Source: JAXHTY01 sp034189225 | GTDB lineage: Bacteria > Desulfobacterota > Desulfobacteria > Desulfobacterales > Desulfosudaceae | Direction: 5' to 3' | Length of the DNA stretch: 26,000 nucleotides | NCBI GenBank assembly: GCA_034189225.1 | Contig: JAXHVL010000164.1 | Location: 1-26,000, forward strand | Shown here: piece after piece, positions 1-7,928 of the stretch | Numbering within the stretch: the first letter of the stretch is position 1 | How the letters are laid out: every line of letters starts with the position of its first letter | The notes under the pieces: generated by a model | Seen by the model: the letters and a program-made list of their open reading frames with translations, nothing else | The model's database searches: none | What the model was told of the DNA's origin: nothing | Position numbers and translations under genes: made by a program

Positions 1-339
1 CCGATTTATTCAAACTCTTAGGCCTACATATCCGCTGTTTATGTGGGTTGTAGGACTGCAAGGGAGTTAATGGAAAATGCTGGTAACATCATAGGGTCAG
101 CGAAATGGATACCCCCTTTCTCTTTTTTAAAACCATTGCTTATGTTATACTATATATGTTTTGGAAAATACAGTTGAAGATGCTTTTTCATTTCCTGATG
201 ATTTCCCCGAAGGTTGTACCGGAACCGGTTTGATGCCGGTAATATCATAATATTCCAGGGCCGATAAACCGCGTGTCATATTCCGGTCCATGGGCCGTAG
301 CAGCTATTGGACTTCCAAGGAACTTAATCTGCCGATTTC
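1..339. other. Gene-free stretch with small repeat fragments
   Basis: I see no supportable gene here. The first part is AT-rich and no open frame looks protein-like. Near its end, about 299-312 matches the right-hand part of the B palindromic family (GCAGCTATTGGAC). It is joined directly to a fragment (about 312-326, CTTCCAAGGAACTT) that also occurs at 7411, 12938 and 24557 next to family A copies. The stretch therefore appears to be decayed intergenic DNA built partly from repeat pieces. Confidence 0.5.
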
Positions 340-501
340 TTCAGTCAATAAAACCTGGTCCTCTAGACCAGGTCAGAGATAAAAGGCTACGCCGGTGAGG
401 CGCAAAGCACGAAATTCGAATTTTAAACCTTCACGTACGAAGCCTGTAAACAATTCCCTTATAGGGGTAACCAAAGCCGCCGCCCCTAGGGTCGGATGCT
501 T
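340..501 (+). repeat. Element X, copy 1 (structured, unknown type)
   Basis: This block recurs as an inverted copy at 6543-6705 with clear similarity along its whole length. It starts with a hairpin (CCTGGTC at 354-360, GACCAGG at 366-372). It continues with a CGCC-loop-GGCG hairpin, an AAATTCGAATTT palindrome and a CCCT-TAT-AGGG hairpin, and ends at GGATGCTT. Neither copy keeps a common long reading frame. The hairpins and sharp borders suggest either the end of an insertion sequence or a structured RNA, but I cannot assign it to a known class. Confidence 0.6.
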
Positions 502-544
502 ACTGTAAATATATCAATTTTATAAAATTTTTCAGTCTGTTGCC

Positions 545-908
545 AAGCTTTTCAGTTTGCCGAAACAACTGAACAGCAACACGTGCCCAGCCCCTTGCAG
601 CGCAGCCGAGCAGGGGCGGTTTTTTCGGAAGACGCGGGCAGACTGTCTGAGCAGACGAGGCTTATCGCATCTGTATAAAATGACAGGCGAGTTTCTGCCC
701 GCGCCGAAAAAACCGTTCCTGCGAGGGAAGCCGAAGGCCAAGCTGCGGGGCGCCCTTTCTTTTGCATACTTTTCTTTGGGCGAGCAAAGAAAAGTATGAA
801 TGAAAAATTGGTTGTTTAAAGTAATCACGGTAAAAAAGTCGATCCAAGCGCACGTTCCTTTCTGCAAAAACGCCGCGCGTGGCGCTGGAAGCTTTTTATG
901 CAGCCGTC
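545..908 (+). repeat. Family A dispersed repeat, copy A1
   Basis: This is a roughly 365-bp repeat that is nearly identical over most of its length to 7541-7905 in the same orientation. It contains large inverted repeats. One has CGGTTTTTTCGG and GCGGGCAGA pairing with TCTGCCCGC and CCGAAAAAACCG. A second hairpin, around 770-800, has GCATACTTTTCTTTG as one arm and CAAAGAAAAGTATG as the other. A GC-rich palindrome lies at the right end. Open frames across it exist only because of these symmetries, and I do not regard them as genes. It ends about 30 bp before the PilZ gene and could affect that gene's transcription. Confidence 0.85.
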
Positions 909-940
909 AAATTTGAAGGTCTCGTAAAGGAGGTAGGACC

Positions 941-1465
941 ATGACAGATGACCAGTTGATTACCGTTTTCCTGACAACCCAAAGCAAAAAAACGGTTGTG
1001 TCCTGCCCCAACTGCAAGACCAGGCAGGAGATTGATATATCGGGGGGAATATCCGGTGAAGAACCACCCCAGCGATTTCCCTTTGAATGCCCCACCTGCC
1101 ACTTGAAAAGCAATGTCTGTGTGGAAAGACGCCGGTACTACAGAAAACCGGTCTGGTTTCCCGGCACCTACTATAAGGTCGATGAAACAGAAATCACCGG
1201 CGATATGATCGTCAAAAACATTTCCCGGGGCGGGCTGCTCCTGGAAACCAGCATTTTTCAAAAACTGGCGCGGGAGCAGAAACTTCGGGTGGAATTTCAT
1301 CTGGACGACAAGAACCGATCCTTCATTCAAAAGGATGTGCTTGTACGCTACTATAACAAAGTAATGGTGGGCGGGACTCTGTCCACCCTCATTGGTGTGG
1401 AATTCGAATCCGACGATCATCCCGAACGATTGAATATGTATTTTCTCAACCACATGCACCAGTAA
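941..1465 (+). CDS. PilZ domain protein with N-terminal zinc ribbon
   Basis: This is probably a cyclic-di-GMP effector of 174 residues. The N-terminal part has two CxxC pairs (C22/C25 and C50/C53), which resemble a zinc ribbon. The C-terminal part is a PilZ domain: the c-di-GMP-binding signature is visible as R64xxxR68 and, further on, N93xS95xxG98. No membrane segment is seen, so the protein should be cytoplasmic. The start is supported by a strong AAAGGAGG site just upstream of the ATG. It lies directly downstream of repeat A1, and its 3' end overlaps the convergent KamA-family gene by 20 bp. A diguanylate cyclase at 10533-12134 could supply the ligand, but a link between the two is inference. 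The target of the protein is unknown. Confidence 0.85.
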   Translation: MTDDQLITVFLTTQSKKTVVSCPNCKTRQEIDISGGISGEEPPQRFPFECPTCHLKSNVCVERRRYYRKPVWFPGTYYKVDETEITGDMIVKNISRGGLLLETSIFQKLAREQKLRVEFHLDDKNRSFIQKDVLVRYYNKVMVGGTLSTLIGVEFESDDHPERLNMYFLNHMHQ

Positions 1466-2522
1466 CCGTATCGCCCGCTGGATAATAATAAACTTCGCCG
1501 CGGTGGTTTCTGACGGCCAGATATCCCCCATCCACCGCTTGAACGTCGTCCGGCAGCAGCGACACTTTCCCTCCACCGCCGGGCAGGTCGATCATGTACC
1601 GCGGCATGGCCATACCTGAAATATTACCGGAAAGCGACCGCATAATGGCCAGCCCCCGCTCGATGGGCACCCTGAAATGACCGGTGCCCCGAACCAGGTC
1701 GGGATGATGCAGGTAATAGGGCCGGACCCGGTTGCGTAGCAGCTGGCGCATTAACCGTTTCATGACATCCGCCGAATCATTGACGCCTTTCAAAAGCACG
1801 GTCTGGCTCCCCAGGGGAATGCCCGCATCTGCTAGCATAGCACAGGCGGCGGCGAATTCAGCGGTCACTTCATCGGGATGGTTCATATGAATGTTCAGAT
1901 AAAGAGGATGATACCGCTTCAACAGGGCGGCCAAGGCGGGGGTAATTCGCTGCGGCAGCGCAGCCGGCGTTCTGGTATGCACTCGAACGGTTTCCACATG
2001 GTTGATGCGGCCGATCCGCGCCAGTATCGCCGCCAGCGCGTCGTCCGAAAGCATCAGGGGGTCACCTCCGGAAAGAATCACCTCCCGGATGGCCGGTTCA
2101 GATTGAATATAGGCCACGGCATCCATGATCTGATCATCGGAAAGGGACAATGCCCTGCCGGCCAGGCGCTTGCGCATGCAAAACCGGCACAGCACCGGAC
2201 ACATGCCGGACACAAGCAACACCACCCGGTCGGGATAACGGTGAATAAGGCCGGTAACCGGAGACTGCTCGGCTTCGGAAAGCGGATCATCCATTGCCAT
2301 GCCATCGGTGAGCTCGCACCTGTCCGGCACCACCTGTCGCCGCAGGGGATCGCCCCCCTTCTGAATCAGCGCCAGATAGTAGGGATTAATCCTCACGGGA
2401 TAAACCCGGCGAACCGCTTCCATGTCGTCGATATCGGACTGCATCTCAGGCGGAAGGCCACGTTCCGTTGTGACGCTTTCAGCCATCAGGCGTGTCCAGC
2501 TTAAAGAATTAAGATCGCGCAT
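1446..2522 (-). CDS. KamA-family radical SAM aminomutase (lysine 2,3-aminomutase-like)
   Basis: This is a radical SAM, PLP-dependent amino acid aminomutase. Starting at the ATG at 2522 it has 358 residues; a TTG two codons upstream is the alternative. The [4Fe-4S] site is C108xxxC112xxC115. SGGDPLML follows at 151-158, and the PLP-lysine motif PGGGGK puts the Schiff-base lysine at K319. Family knowledge: in lysine 2,3-aminomutase two aspartates bind the substrate amine. They appear kept here as D275 (HPDLVRG) and D312 (IDLPGGGGK), which favours lysine over glutamate. The PGGGGK ending differs from EpmB. No beta-lysine acetyltransferase (ablB) is adjacent, so a role in osmolyte synthesis is unproven. 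It is convergent with, and overlaps, the PilZ gene. No clear ribosome site is seen. Confidence 0.85.
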   Translation of the reverse strand: MRDLNSLSWTRLMAESVTTERGLPPEMQSDIDDMEAVRRVYPVRINPYYLALIQKGGDPLRRQVVPDRCELTDGMAMDDPLSEAEQSPVTGLIHRYPDRVVLLVSGMCPVLCRFCMRKRLAGRALSLSDDQIMDAVAYIQSEPAIREVILSGGDPLMLSDDALAAILARIGRINHVETVRVHTRTPAALPQRITPALAALLKRYHPLYLNIHMNHPDEVTAEFAAACAMLADAGIPLGSQTVLLKGVNDSADVMKRLMRQLLRNRVRPYYLHHPDLVRGTGHFRVPIERGLAIMRSLSGNISGMAMPRYMIDLPGGGGKVSLLPDDVQAVDGGYLAVRNHRGEVYYYPAGDTVTGACG

Positions 2523-2631
2523 AAACAACTATTTCTTTACTTGCATTTGTGGTTATTTTATGACATAAAACCTTCCTAACATAGCCCGGTTGCAATCACA
2601 AAAATCTTAACCGTGGGCCGATTGAATGTAA

Positions 2632-3192
2632 ATGAAAAAACGATGTGACTGGGCCGGAACAGACCCCGACTATATCCGCTATCATGACACCGAATGGGGC
2701 GTGCCGGCGCATGATGACAATACGCTTTTTGAATTTATCGTGCTGGAAGGCGCCCAGGCCGGATTGAGCTGGCTGACGATTCTGAAAAAGCGGGAACACT
2801 ACCGAAAGGTGTTCGACAATTTTGATCCTGAAGCCATCGCCCGCTATGGCCCCGAAAAAATCGCCCGCCTGCTGGCCGATCCGGGCATCATCCGGAACCG
2901 AAAAAAAATCGAATCCGCCGTCACCAACGCCCGTGCCTTTCTGGCGATAAAAGTGGAATTCGGCACGTTTGATGCTTATATATGGGATTATGTGGAAGGC
3001 ATATCCGTGAAAAACAGATGGCGGACCGTTTCCGAGGTGCCGGCCGAAACGCCGGTCTCCCGCCGTATAAGCCGGGACCTGAAACAGCGGGGATTTACCT
3101 TCATGGGGCCCGTGATCTGCTATTCGTTCATGCAGGCCACGGGTATGGTGAATGACCATGTAATAGACTGCTTCCGTTACAACGAAGTATAA
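2632..3192 (+). CDS. tag: DNA-3-methyladenine glycosylase I
   Basis: This base-excision repair enzyme removes 3-methyladenine from alkylated DNA. Its 186 residues are the usual family length. The zinc-binding residues known from E. coli Tag (Cys4, His17, His175, Cys179) are found one position later, as C5, H18, H176 and C180. The catalytic glutamate is E39 in LEGAQAGLSW. The start gives the typical N-terminus (KRCDWAG), though the Shine-Dalgarno sequence is weak. It is divergent from the KamA-family gene, with about 110 bp between them, and is followed after 34 bp by a glycosyltransferase. recN, another DNA repair gene, lies further downstream beyond a repeat. Confidence 0.95.
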   Translation: MKKRCDWAGTDPDYIRYHDTEWGVPAHDDNTLFEFIVLEGAQAGLSWLTILKKREHYRKVFDNFDPEAIARYGPEKIARLLADPGIIRNRKKIESAVTNARAFLAIKVEFGTFDAYIWDYVEGISVKNRWRTVSEVPAETPVSRRISRDLKQRGFTFMGPVICYSFMQATGMVNDHVIDCFRYNEV

Positions 3193-3226
3193 AATTTGAA
3201 AAACCTAAAACAAGAGGACCCTGCCA

Positions 3227-4504
3227 TTGAACGCGGAAACCCAGAATAAACGCAACGTCGGTTTCATTTCCACGCGCCTTGCCGGTACGGACGGTGTTAC
3301 CCTGGAAACATGGAAATGGGCGGAGGTGTTTCGCAAAGAGGGATTTGAGTGTTTTTATTTTGCTGGCGAGCTGGACACCCCACCGGAATGCTCCTACCTC
3401 TGCGAAAAAGCCCATTTTACGCATCCGGAAATCATGGACATCTTTGAAAACTGTTTCGGCGTCCGGGTACGCGGCCGTTACATCACCCAGCTCATTCATA
3501 ATATCAAGCAGGAGATCAAGGACCACCTGTACAAATTTATTGAAAAATTCAGCCTGGATATCATCGTGGTGGAAAACGCCCTTGCTATTCCGCTGAACAT
3601 CCCCCTGGGCATCGCGCTCAGCGAACTCATATCGGAAATCGGCATTCCCACTATCGCGCATCACCACGATTTTTTCTGGGAACGGCAGCGGTTTCTCACC
3701 AACTCCGTGTGGGAATATTTGAACATGGCCTTTCCACCCCATCTCGGCCAGATCCGGGATGTGGTGATCAACTCGTCGGCGGACAATCAGCTCAGCCTGC
3801 GAACCGGGATATCGGCCACCGTCATTCCCAATGTCATGGACTTTGAAAATCCACCACCGGCACCGGACGTATACACAAAAGACGTACGCCATTCCCTGGG
3901 AATAGAAGATGACGAACTGTTTATACTTCAGCCCACCCGGGTGGTCCAGCGCAAGGGCATCGAGCACGCCATTGAACTGGTCAGTCACCTTGGTCGAAAG
4001 GCCAAGCTGGTCATTTCCCACGCCGCCGGGGATGAGGGCATGGAATATAAAAAACGGGTCGAGGAATATTCCAGGCTTTTGAAAGTCAACACCATATTCG
4101 TATCGGACATCATCAATGAAAAACGGGGGGTTACGTCCGAAGGCAAGAAAAAATACACTCTGGATGATATATACCCCTACGCCGACCTGGTAACCTATCC
4201 CTCCAACTTCGAGGGCTTCGGCAACGCGTTTCTGGAAGCCATTTATCACAAAAAGCCCATCGTGGTGAACCATTATTCCATTTATTCCACGGACATCAAA
4301 CCCAAGGGGTTCAGCGTGATCGAGCTGAACGGGTATGTAACGGAAAAAGCCATTGAACATACGAAAAAAGTATTGCAGGATGAAGCATACAGAGCGCGAA
4401 TGGTGGAACACAATTACGAACGGGCCAAACTGCACTACTCGTATTCCGTGCTGCACCAGAAGCTGAAGACGATTATTACGGATTGCCTGGGCTACAACTT
4501 TTGA
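3227..4504 (+). CDS. GT4-type glycosyltransferase
   Basis: This is a retaining glycosyltransferase of the GT-B fold, 425 residues long. The N-terminal domain opens with GFISTRLAGTDGV, a loop typical of nucleotide-sugar transferases that act before a long Rossmann domain. The C-terminal domain holds the donor-binding region, with the E-x7-E motif visible in NFEGFGNAFLEAI. The start is a TTG at 3227, chosen because AGAGGA lies 8 bp upstream. No membrane segment is seen. The acceptor cannot be read from the sequence: glycosides of glycerate, surface polysaccharide and storage sugars are all possible. The stop codon TGA spans the border with palindromic element B1, so the last residues might have been altered when the element arrived. 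Confidence 0.8.
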   Translation: MNAETQNKRNVGFISTRLAGTDGVTLETWKWAEVFRKEGFECFYFAGELDTPPECSYLCEKAHFTHPEIMDIFENCFGVRVRGRYITQLIHNIKQEIKDHLYKFIEKFSLDIIVVENALAIPLNIPLGIALSELISEIGIPTIAHHHDFFWERQRFLTNSVWEYLNMAFPPHLGQIRDVVINSSADNQLSLRTGISATVIPNVMDFENPPPAPDVYTKDVRHSLGIEDDELFILQPTRVVQRKGIEHAIELVSHLGRKAKLVISHAAGDEGMEYKKRVEEYSRLLKVNTIFVSDIINEKRGVTSEGKKKYTLDDIYPYADLVTYPSNFEGFGNAFLEAIYHKKPIVVNHYSIYSTDIKPKGFSVIELNGYVTEKAIEHTKKVLQDEAYRARMVEHNYERAKLHYSYSVLHQKLKTIITDCLGYNF

Positions 4505-4639
4505 TGGCTTCGTAAAAGGCCAAATAGCTGCGTTGTGCTGCATCTCTCGTCATGTCACGTACTGCCAAGTACGCTCCACTCCTCGAGATGCAGCAACGAC
4601 CGGTTCGTAAGCGGGCCTTGAGCCTTTTACTTTGCCATC
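4503..4639 (-). repeat. Palindromic element B1 (MITE-like)
   Basis: This 137-bp imperfect palindrome has ends GATGGCTTCGTAAAAGGC and GCCTTTTACTTTGCCATC. It matches the elements at 10299-10502 and 24678-24828 when read on the minus strand. The shared tip contains GAGCGTACTT followed by AGTACGTGACATGACGAG (minus-strand sense). It fills nearly the whole gap between the glycosyltransferase stop codon and recN. It has no coding capacity. No flanking duplication is seen. Confidence 0.8.
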
Positions 4640-4665
4640 CACTTGAGGAACTTATCTGCTAAACC

Positions 4666-6378
4666 ATGCTCAGTGAACTTGCCATAAAAAATTTCGCCAT
4701 TATTGACGATCTGAGAATCAGCTTTTCAGAGGGGCTCACCATCCTGAGCGGCGAAACCGGGGCGGGCAAGTCCATCATCATCAATGCCGTCAACCTGCTG
4801 CTCGGCTCCCGGGCCTCGGCCAAGCTGATCCGCACCGGCGAAAAAAGCGCAGAAGTCGAGGCGGTCTTTATCATTCAAAAAGACGGCGACACTGCCGACA
4901 AGCTTCGTGCCCAGGGATACGAGGCCGGCGAGGAACTCATTGTCAAAAGGATCATTTCCGCCACCAATCGCCACAAGATTTATATCAACGGCAGCGCGGC
5001 CACAATCCAGGTTCTGACCGACGTCACAACAAACCTCGCCAGCATCTCCGGCCAGCACGCCCATCAGCAGCTGCTCAAAGAGGATAACCACCTGCTGACC
5101 CTGGACGCCTTTGCCGGCCTGACGCCGCTCCGGCAAACAGTTGCCGAAACCTACAATAACCTGCTGCCGCGTCTGCGGGAACTTGACAGCCTGAAAAAAC
5201 GCCGGCAGAAACAAGCGGAACAGATAGAGCTACTGGCCTTTCAAAAGAATGAGATCGAGACCGCCCGCATTTCACCGGGGGAAGATGAAAACCTGGAAAA
5301 TGAGAAAAAACGGCTCAAAAACGCCCAGGAGCTCTATACCCTGATCTTCGAATGCATTGAAGGACTTTATGACGCCCAGGGCTCGGTGGTGGAACAGCTG
5401 GCCCGGGTAAAAAAAAACCTGGATACTGCCCGGGCGATTGATGAGACCCTCGCCTCCCATCAGGAGACCGCCGCCGACCTCATGGTCCGGGCCGAAGACG
5501 CGGCCGGAGCCCTTAGAGATTATCTGGAAACCATACAGACGGACGGCATCGGCCTGGAAGACGTTGAAGAGCGACTGGACCTGCTCACCAGGCTGAAACG
5601 GAAGTACGGCCAGACCCTTTCCGATGTGCTGGCCCGGCTGGACGAAATCGATGCCGAACTGGCTGGCCTCGGCAACCTGGACGACCGGATCGCGGCAACC
5701 GAAGCCGCGATAGCCGACACCCATGCCGCACTGGCCGGGGCCTGCAAAGAGCTGTCTGAAAAACGTCTGGAAACCGCCGGCGCTTTCGACGAAAAAATCG
5801 AAACCGAGCTGGCCATGCTTAAGATGGCAGATACCCGTTTCCGGGTCCAGCTAACCCACCTTCCCGCCGCGGCCGACACCTATCCCTTTTTATGCGTGGA
5901 CGGCAAAACCGTTGGCGAAACAGGCATTGACAAGGCGGAATTCCAGATCGCCCCCAATGTGGGCGAAGACATGAAGCCCCTGGCCGGCATCGCCTCGGGC
6001 GGAGAACTGTCCCGGGTAGTGCTCGCGCTGAAAGCGGTTCTGGCGGACAAGGAATCGGTGGAGACCGTCATCTTTGACGAGGTGGACGCCGGCATTGGCG
6101 GAGAAACCGCAGAGGTGGTGGGCAAAAAACTTGCCGCCCTGGCCGGTTTTCACCAGATTATTTGCATCACCCACCTTCCCCAGATTGCAAAATTCGGCCA
6201 GCATCACTGCAAAATCGAAAAAGACGTTGCCAACGGCCGCACCACAACCACCATCACGCAGCTCGAGGAAAATGACCGCATCCGGGAAATCGCCCGCATG
6301 ACCGGCGGCGAAGAAATCACTGAAAAAACCCTGGCCCATGCCGAAGAGATGCTGGAACAGGCCGGGACTTTGCTGTAA
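4666..6378 (+). CDS. recN: DNA repair protein RecN
   Basis: RecN is an SMC-like ATPase that acts in recombinational repair of double-strand breaks. Its 570 residues are normal for the family. The N-terminus MLSELAIKNFAIIDDL and the Walker A motif GETGAGKS (residues 29-36) are diagnostic. A long coiled coil occupies about residues 150-370. The C-terminal half has the ABC signature ASGGELSRV and a Walker B motif with D471-E472 (VIFDEVDAGIGG). The start is the conserved one, although the GAGGAA upstream is somewhat far away. RecN is LexA-controlled in many bacteria, but I could not identify an operator here, and element B1 occupies most of the upstream region. Confidence 0.96.
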   Translation: MLSELAIKNFAIIDDLRISFSEGLTILSGETGAGKSIIINAVNLLLGSRASAKLIRTGEKSAEVEAVFIIQKDGDTADKLRAQGYEAGEELIVKRIISATNRHKIYINGSAATIQVLTDVTTNLASISGQHAHQQLLKEDNHLLTLDAFAGLTPLRQTVAETYNNLLPRLRELDSLKKRRQKQAEQIELLAFQKNEIETARISPGEDENLENEKKRLKNAQELYTLIFECIEGLYDAQGSVVEQLARVKKNLDTARAIDETLASHQETAADLMVRAEDAAGALRDYLETIQTDGIGLEDVEERLDLLTRLKRKYGQTLSDVLARLDEIDAELAGLGNLDDRIAATEAAIADTHAALAGACKELSEKRLETAGAFDEKIETELAMLKMADTRFRVQLTHLPAAADTYPFLCVDGKTVGETGIDKAEFQIAPNVGEDMKPLAGIASGGELSRVVLALKAVLADKESVETVIFDEVDAGIGGETAEVVGKKLAALAGFHQIICITHLPQIAKFGQHHCKIEKDVANGRTTTTITQLEENDRIREIARMTGGEEITEKTLAHAEEMLEQAGTLL

Positions 6379-6542
6379 AAAACATTTTTGAGACCTCCGA
6401 CGGCGCCGTGTTCCGCCATCAATCTATGGAATGGATCGCCGATATTTTATCCCCCTTAACACAGCTTGCCTTTCGCCACATCAACGTCTTCACCTTGAAC
6501 GGCAACCCGGGTCAAGGCCTTCCAGTACCTGGGCCGTAAGTG
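6379..6542. other. Gap downstream of recN, no gene seen
   Basis: The only frame with an ATG (6427) would give a 38-residue peptide with no recognisable features, so I do not call a gene. The stretch separates recN from the inverted copy of element X. Confidence 0.4.
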
Positions 6543-6705
6543 AAGCATCCGCCCCCCAGAGGTACCGGACTTGGTTTCCCCTTAAAGGGGATTGTTTACA
6601 GGCTTAGTACCTGAACGTTTTAAATTCGAATTTCGTGCTTTGCGCCTTACCGGCGTAGACTTTTATCTCTGACCTGGACCAGAGGACCAGGTTTTACTGA
6701 CTGAA
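6543..6705 (-). repeat. Element X, copy 2 (inverted)
   Basis: This is the reverse-complement counterpart of 340-501. Shared blocks include CAAAGCACGAAATTCGAATTT, GCCTGTAAACAAT and GGATGCTT when read on the minus strand. The hairpins are kept although their sequences differ in places: CGCC-GGTAA-GGCG here against CGCC-GGTGA-GGCG in copy 1, and CCCCTTTAAGGGG against CCCTTATAGGG. Conserved stems with variable loops fit a structured RNA or protein-recognition hairpins better than a coding remnant. It ends 11 bp from the stop codon of the next gene. Confidence 0.6.
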
Positions 6706-6715
6706 TAAAATCCCC

Positions 6716-7153
6716 TCACTTGAACCAGTCCCAGACCCTCAGGCTGAAATCCGGCAATATATTGATACCCAGGGCGCTTTTCACCAGGTAGAGAGTGAAA
6801 AATCCGCTGAAAAGGAGCAGGAGCACAACCATCAGGGCCACGATCACATTGGCCATTCGGGCCAGCATCCGTTCTTCCGGTGTCAGGATACGCAGTTCCC
6901 GGCCGGCCAGGATCACGTAGTAAAAATGCCAGCGCCAGAACTTGACCGATCCCCTGAGATCCAGGGGGTGCTTAAACCAGCGCCTTGCGCCGAATGCCAG
7001 GTTCAGGGCCGTAAGCTGATCCGGGGTAAACGTTTGCCGGTTTTCGGCAGGGATCTGCTTAAGAATCCGCTTTACAATGGGGTCCTGGTAGATATCAGTG
7101 GAATTGTCAGTGGAAGTATCGGTGGCATTATTCGGGCTGTCTTGTTCGGTCAT
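6716..7153 (-). CDS. Small protein with C-terminal membrane helix, unknown function
   Basis: I do not recognise a family. From the ATG at 7153 the protein has 145 residues; AGGA lies 8 bp upstream of it. A TTG ten codons further upstream lacks a ribosome site. The N-terminal third is polar and rich in Thr, Asn and Asp. The middle is basic and aromatic (RWFKHPLDLRGSVKFWRWHF). Near the C-terminus is one strong hydrophobic helix (about NVIVALMVVLLLLFSGFFTL), which suggests a single-pass inner-membrane protein. It stands alone between repeat elements. The composition looks like a real protein, but its function is unknown. Confidence 0.6.
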   Translation of the reverse strand: MTEQDSPNNATDTSTDNSTDIYQDPIVKRILKQIPAENRQTFTPDQLTALNLAFGARRWFKHPLDLRGSVKFWRWHFYYVILAGRELRILTPEERMLARMANVIVALMVVLLLLFSGFFTLYLVKSALGINILPDFSLRVWDWFK

Positions 7154-7203
7154 GGGGAATGTCCTGTTTGGTTTTGAGCTCAAGGGGCCTGAAAAATGAG
7201 ATT

Positions 7204-7288
7204 GACGGCTTGGTAAAAATCACCCAGCGCCACGCGCGGCGTTCCTTCAGAAAGTAACATACGCTTGGATTGGCTTTTTTACCGTTAT
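7204..7288 (-). repeat. Family A fragment
   Basis: The right-hand part of family A in reverse orientation: GACGGCTTGGTAAAAA, then a GC-rich CGCCACGCGCGGCG palindrome, CAGAAAGTAACAT, and GCTTGGATTGGCTTTTTTACCG. It aligns with the reverse complement of about 820-908. It lies just upstream of the small membrane protein gene. Confidence 0.65.
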
Positions 7289-7349
7289 AACCGAAATTTC
7301 TCCAAAGGTCAATGCCAGCAATACCCCCCAAATCCGCGATTGAATTTTT

Positions 7350-7378
7350 CTGGTGCCCACACTCAGCGTGGGCACCAG
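7350..7378. repeat. Perfect hairpin CTGGTGCCCAC / GTGGGCACCAG
   Basis: Two perfectly complementary 11-bp arms (7350-7360 and 7368-7378) are separated by 7 nt. There is no T-tract, so it is not an obvious intrinsic terminator. It resembles REP-type intergenic palindromes. Confidence 0.6.
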
Positions 7379-7509
7379 GAAAAGATCCCGCCGCGTCGGG
7401 CTCGGCCGCTTCCAAGGAACTTAACGTGTTAATTCATTCAAAATCAAAGTACCTTTTTTAACCACGGAATACACGGAAGGGAGCGGAAAGAGCCCTCAAA
7501 GATTCTCTG

Positions 7510-7535
7510 CGTTCCCACGCAGGAGCGTGGGAACG
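7510..7535. repeat. REP-like hairpin CGTTCCCACGC / GCGTGGGAACG
   Basis: An 11-bp perfect stem with the 4-nt loop AGGA (7521-7524). This motif resembles palindromes scattered through many bacterial genomes. It lies directly before family A copy A2. Confidence 0.7.
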
Positions 7536-7540
7536 AGAAA

Positions 7541-7905
7541 AAGCTTTTCAGTTTGCCGAAACAACTGAACAGCAACACGTGCCCAGCCCCTTGCAGCGCA
7601 GCCGAGCAGGAGCGGTTTTTTCCGCAAGACGCGGGCAGACTGTTTGAGCAGACGAGGCTTAACGTATCTGTACAAAATGACAGGCGAGTTTCTGCCCGCG
7701 CCGAAAAAAGCGTTCCTGCGAGGGAAGCCGAAGGCCAAGCTGCGGGGCGCCCTTTCTTTTGCATACTTTTCTTTGGGCGAGCAAAGAAAAGTATGCAAAA
7801 GAAAAATGGGTCGTTTAAAGCAATCACGGTAAAAAAGTCGATCCAAGCGCAAGTTACTTACTGCAAAAACGCCGCGGCGGGGTTGGTCGCTTTTTAAGAA
7901 GCCAA
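7541..7905 (+). repeat. Family A dispersed repeat, copy A2
   Basis: The near-complete second copy of the repeat at 545-908, in the same orientation. Its central hairpin is better preserved than in A1: arms TTTCTTTTGCATACTTTTCT and its complement flank a short GGCGAG loop, a perfect stem of about 23 bp in total. The long frames on both strands come from this symmetry and show no protein features. It ends about 24 bp beyond the thiD stop codon. With A1 it brackets about 6.6 kb carrying the PilZ, KamA-like, tag, glycosyltransferase, recN and small membrane protein genes. Confidence 0.85.
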
Positions 7906-7928
7906 CCATGCTGATGTATCCCGCAGCA

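Noticed and set aside
532..867. Long minus-strand and plus-strand frames across repeat A1 (and likewise across A2 at 7444-7909)
   Set aside because: They arise from long inverted repeats in the non-coding element, differ between copies and show no domain, start site or ribosome site.
3128..4543. 471-residue minus-strand frame opposite the glycosyltransferase
   Set aside because: It is the antisense shadow of a well-supported gene and also crosses the end of tag; it has no protein family features.
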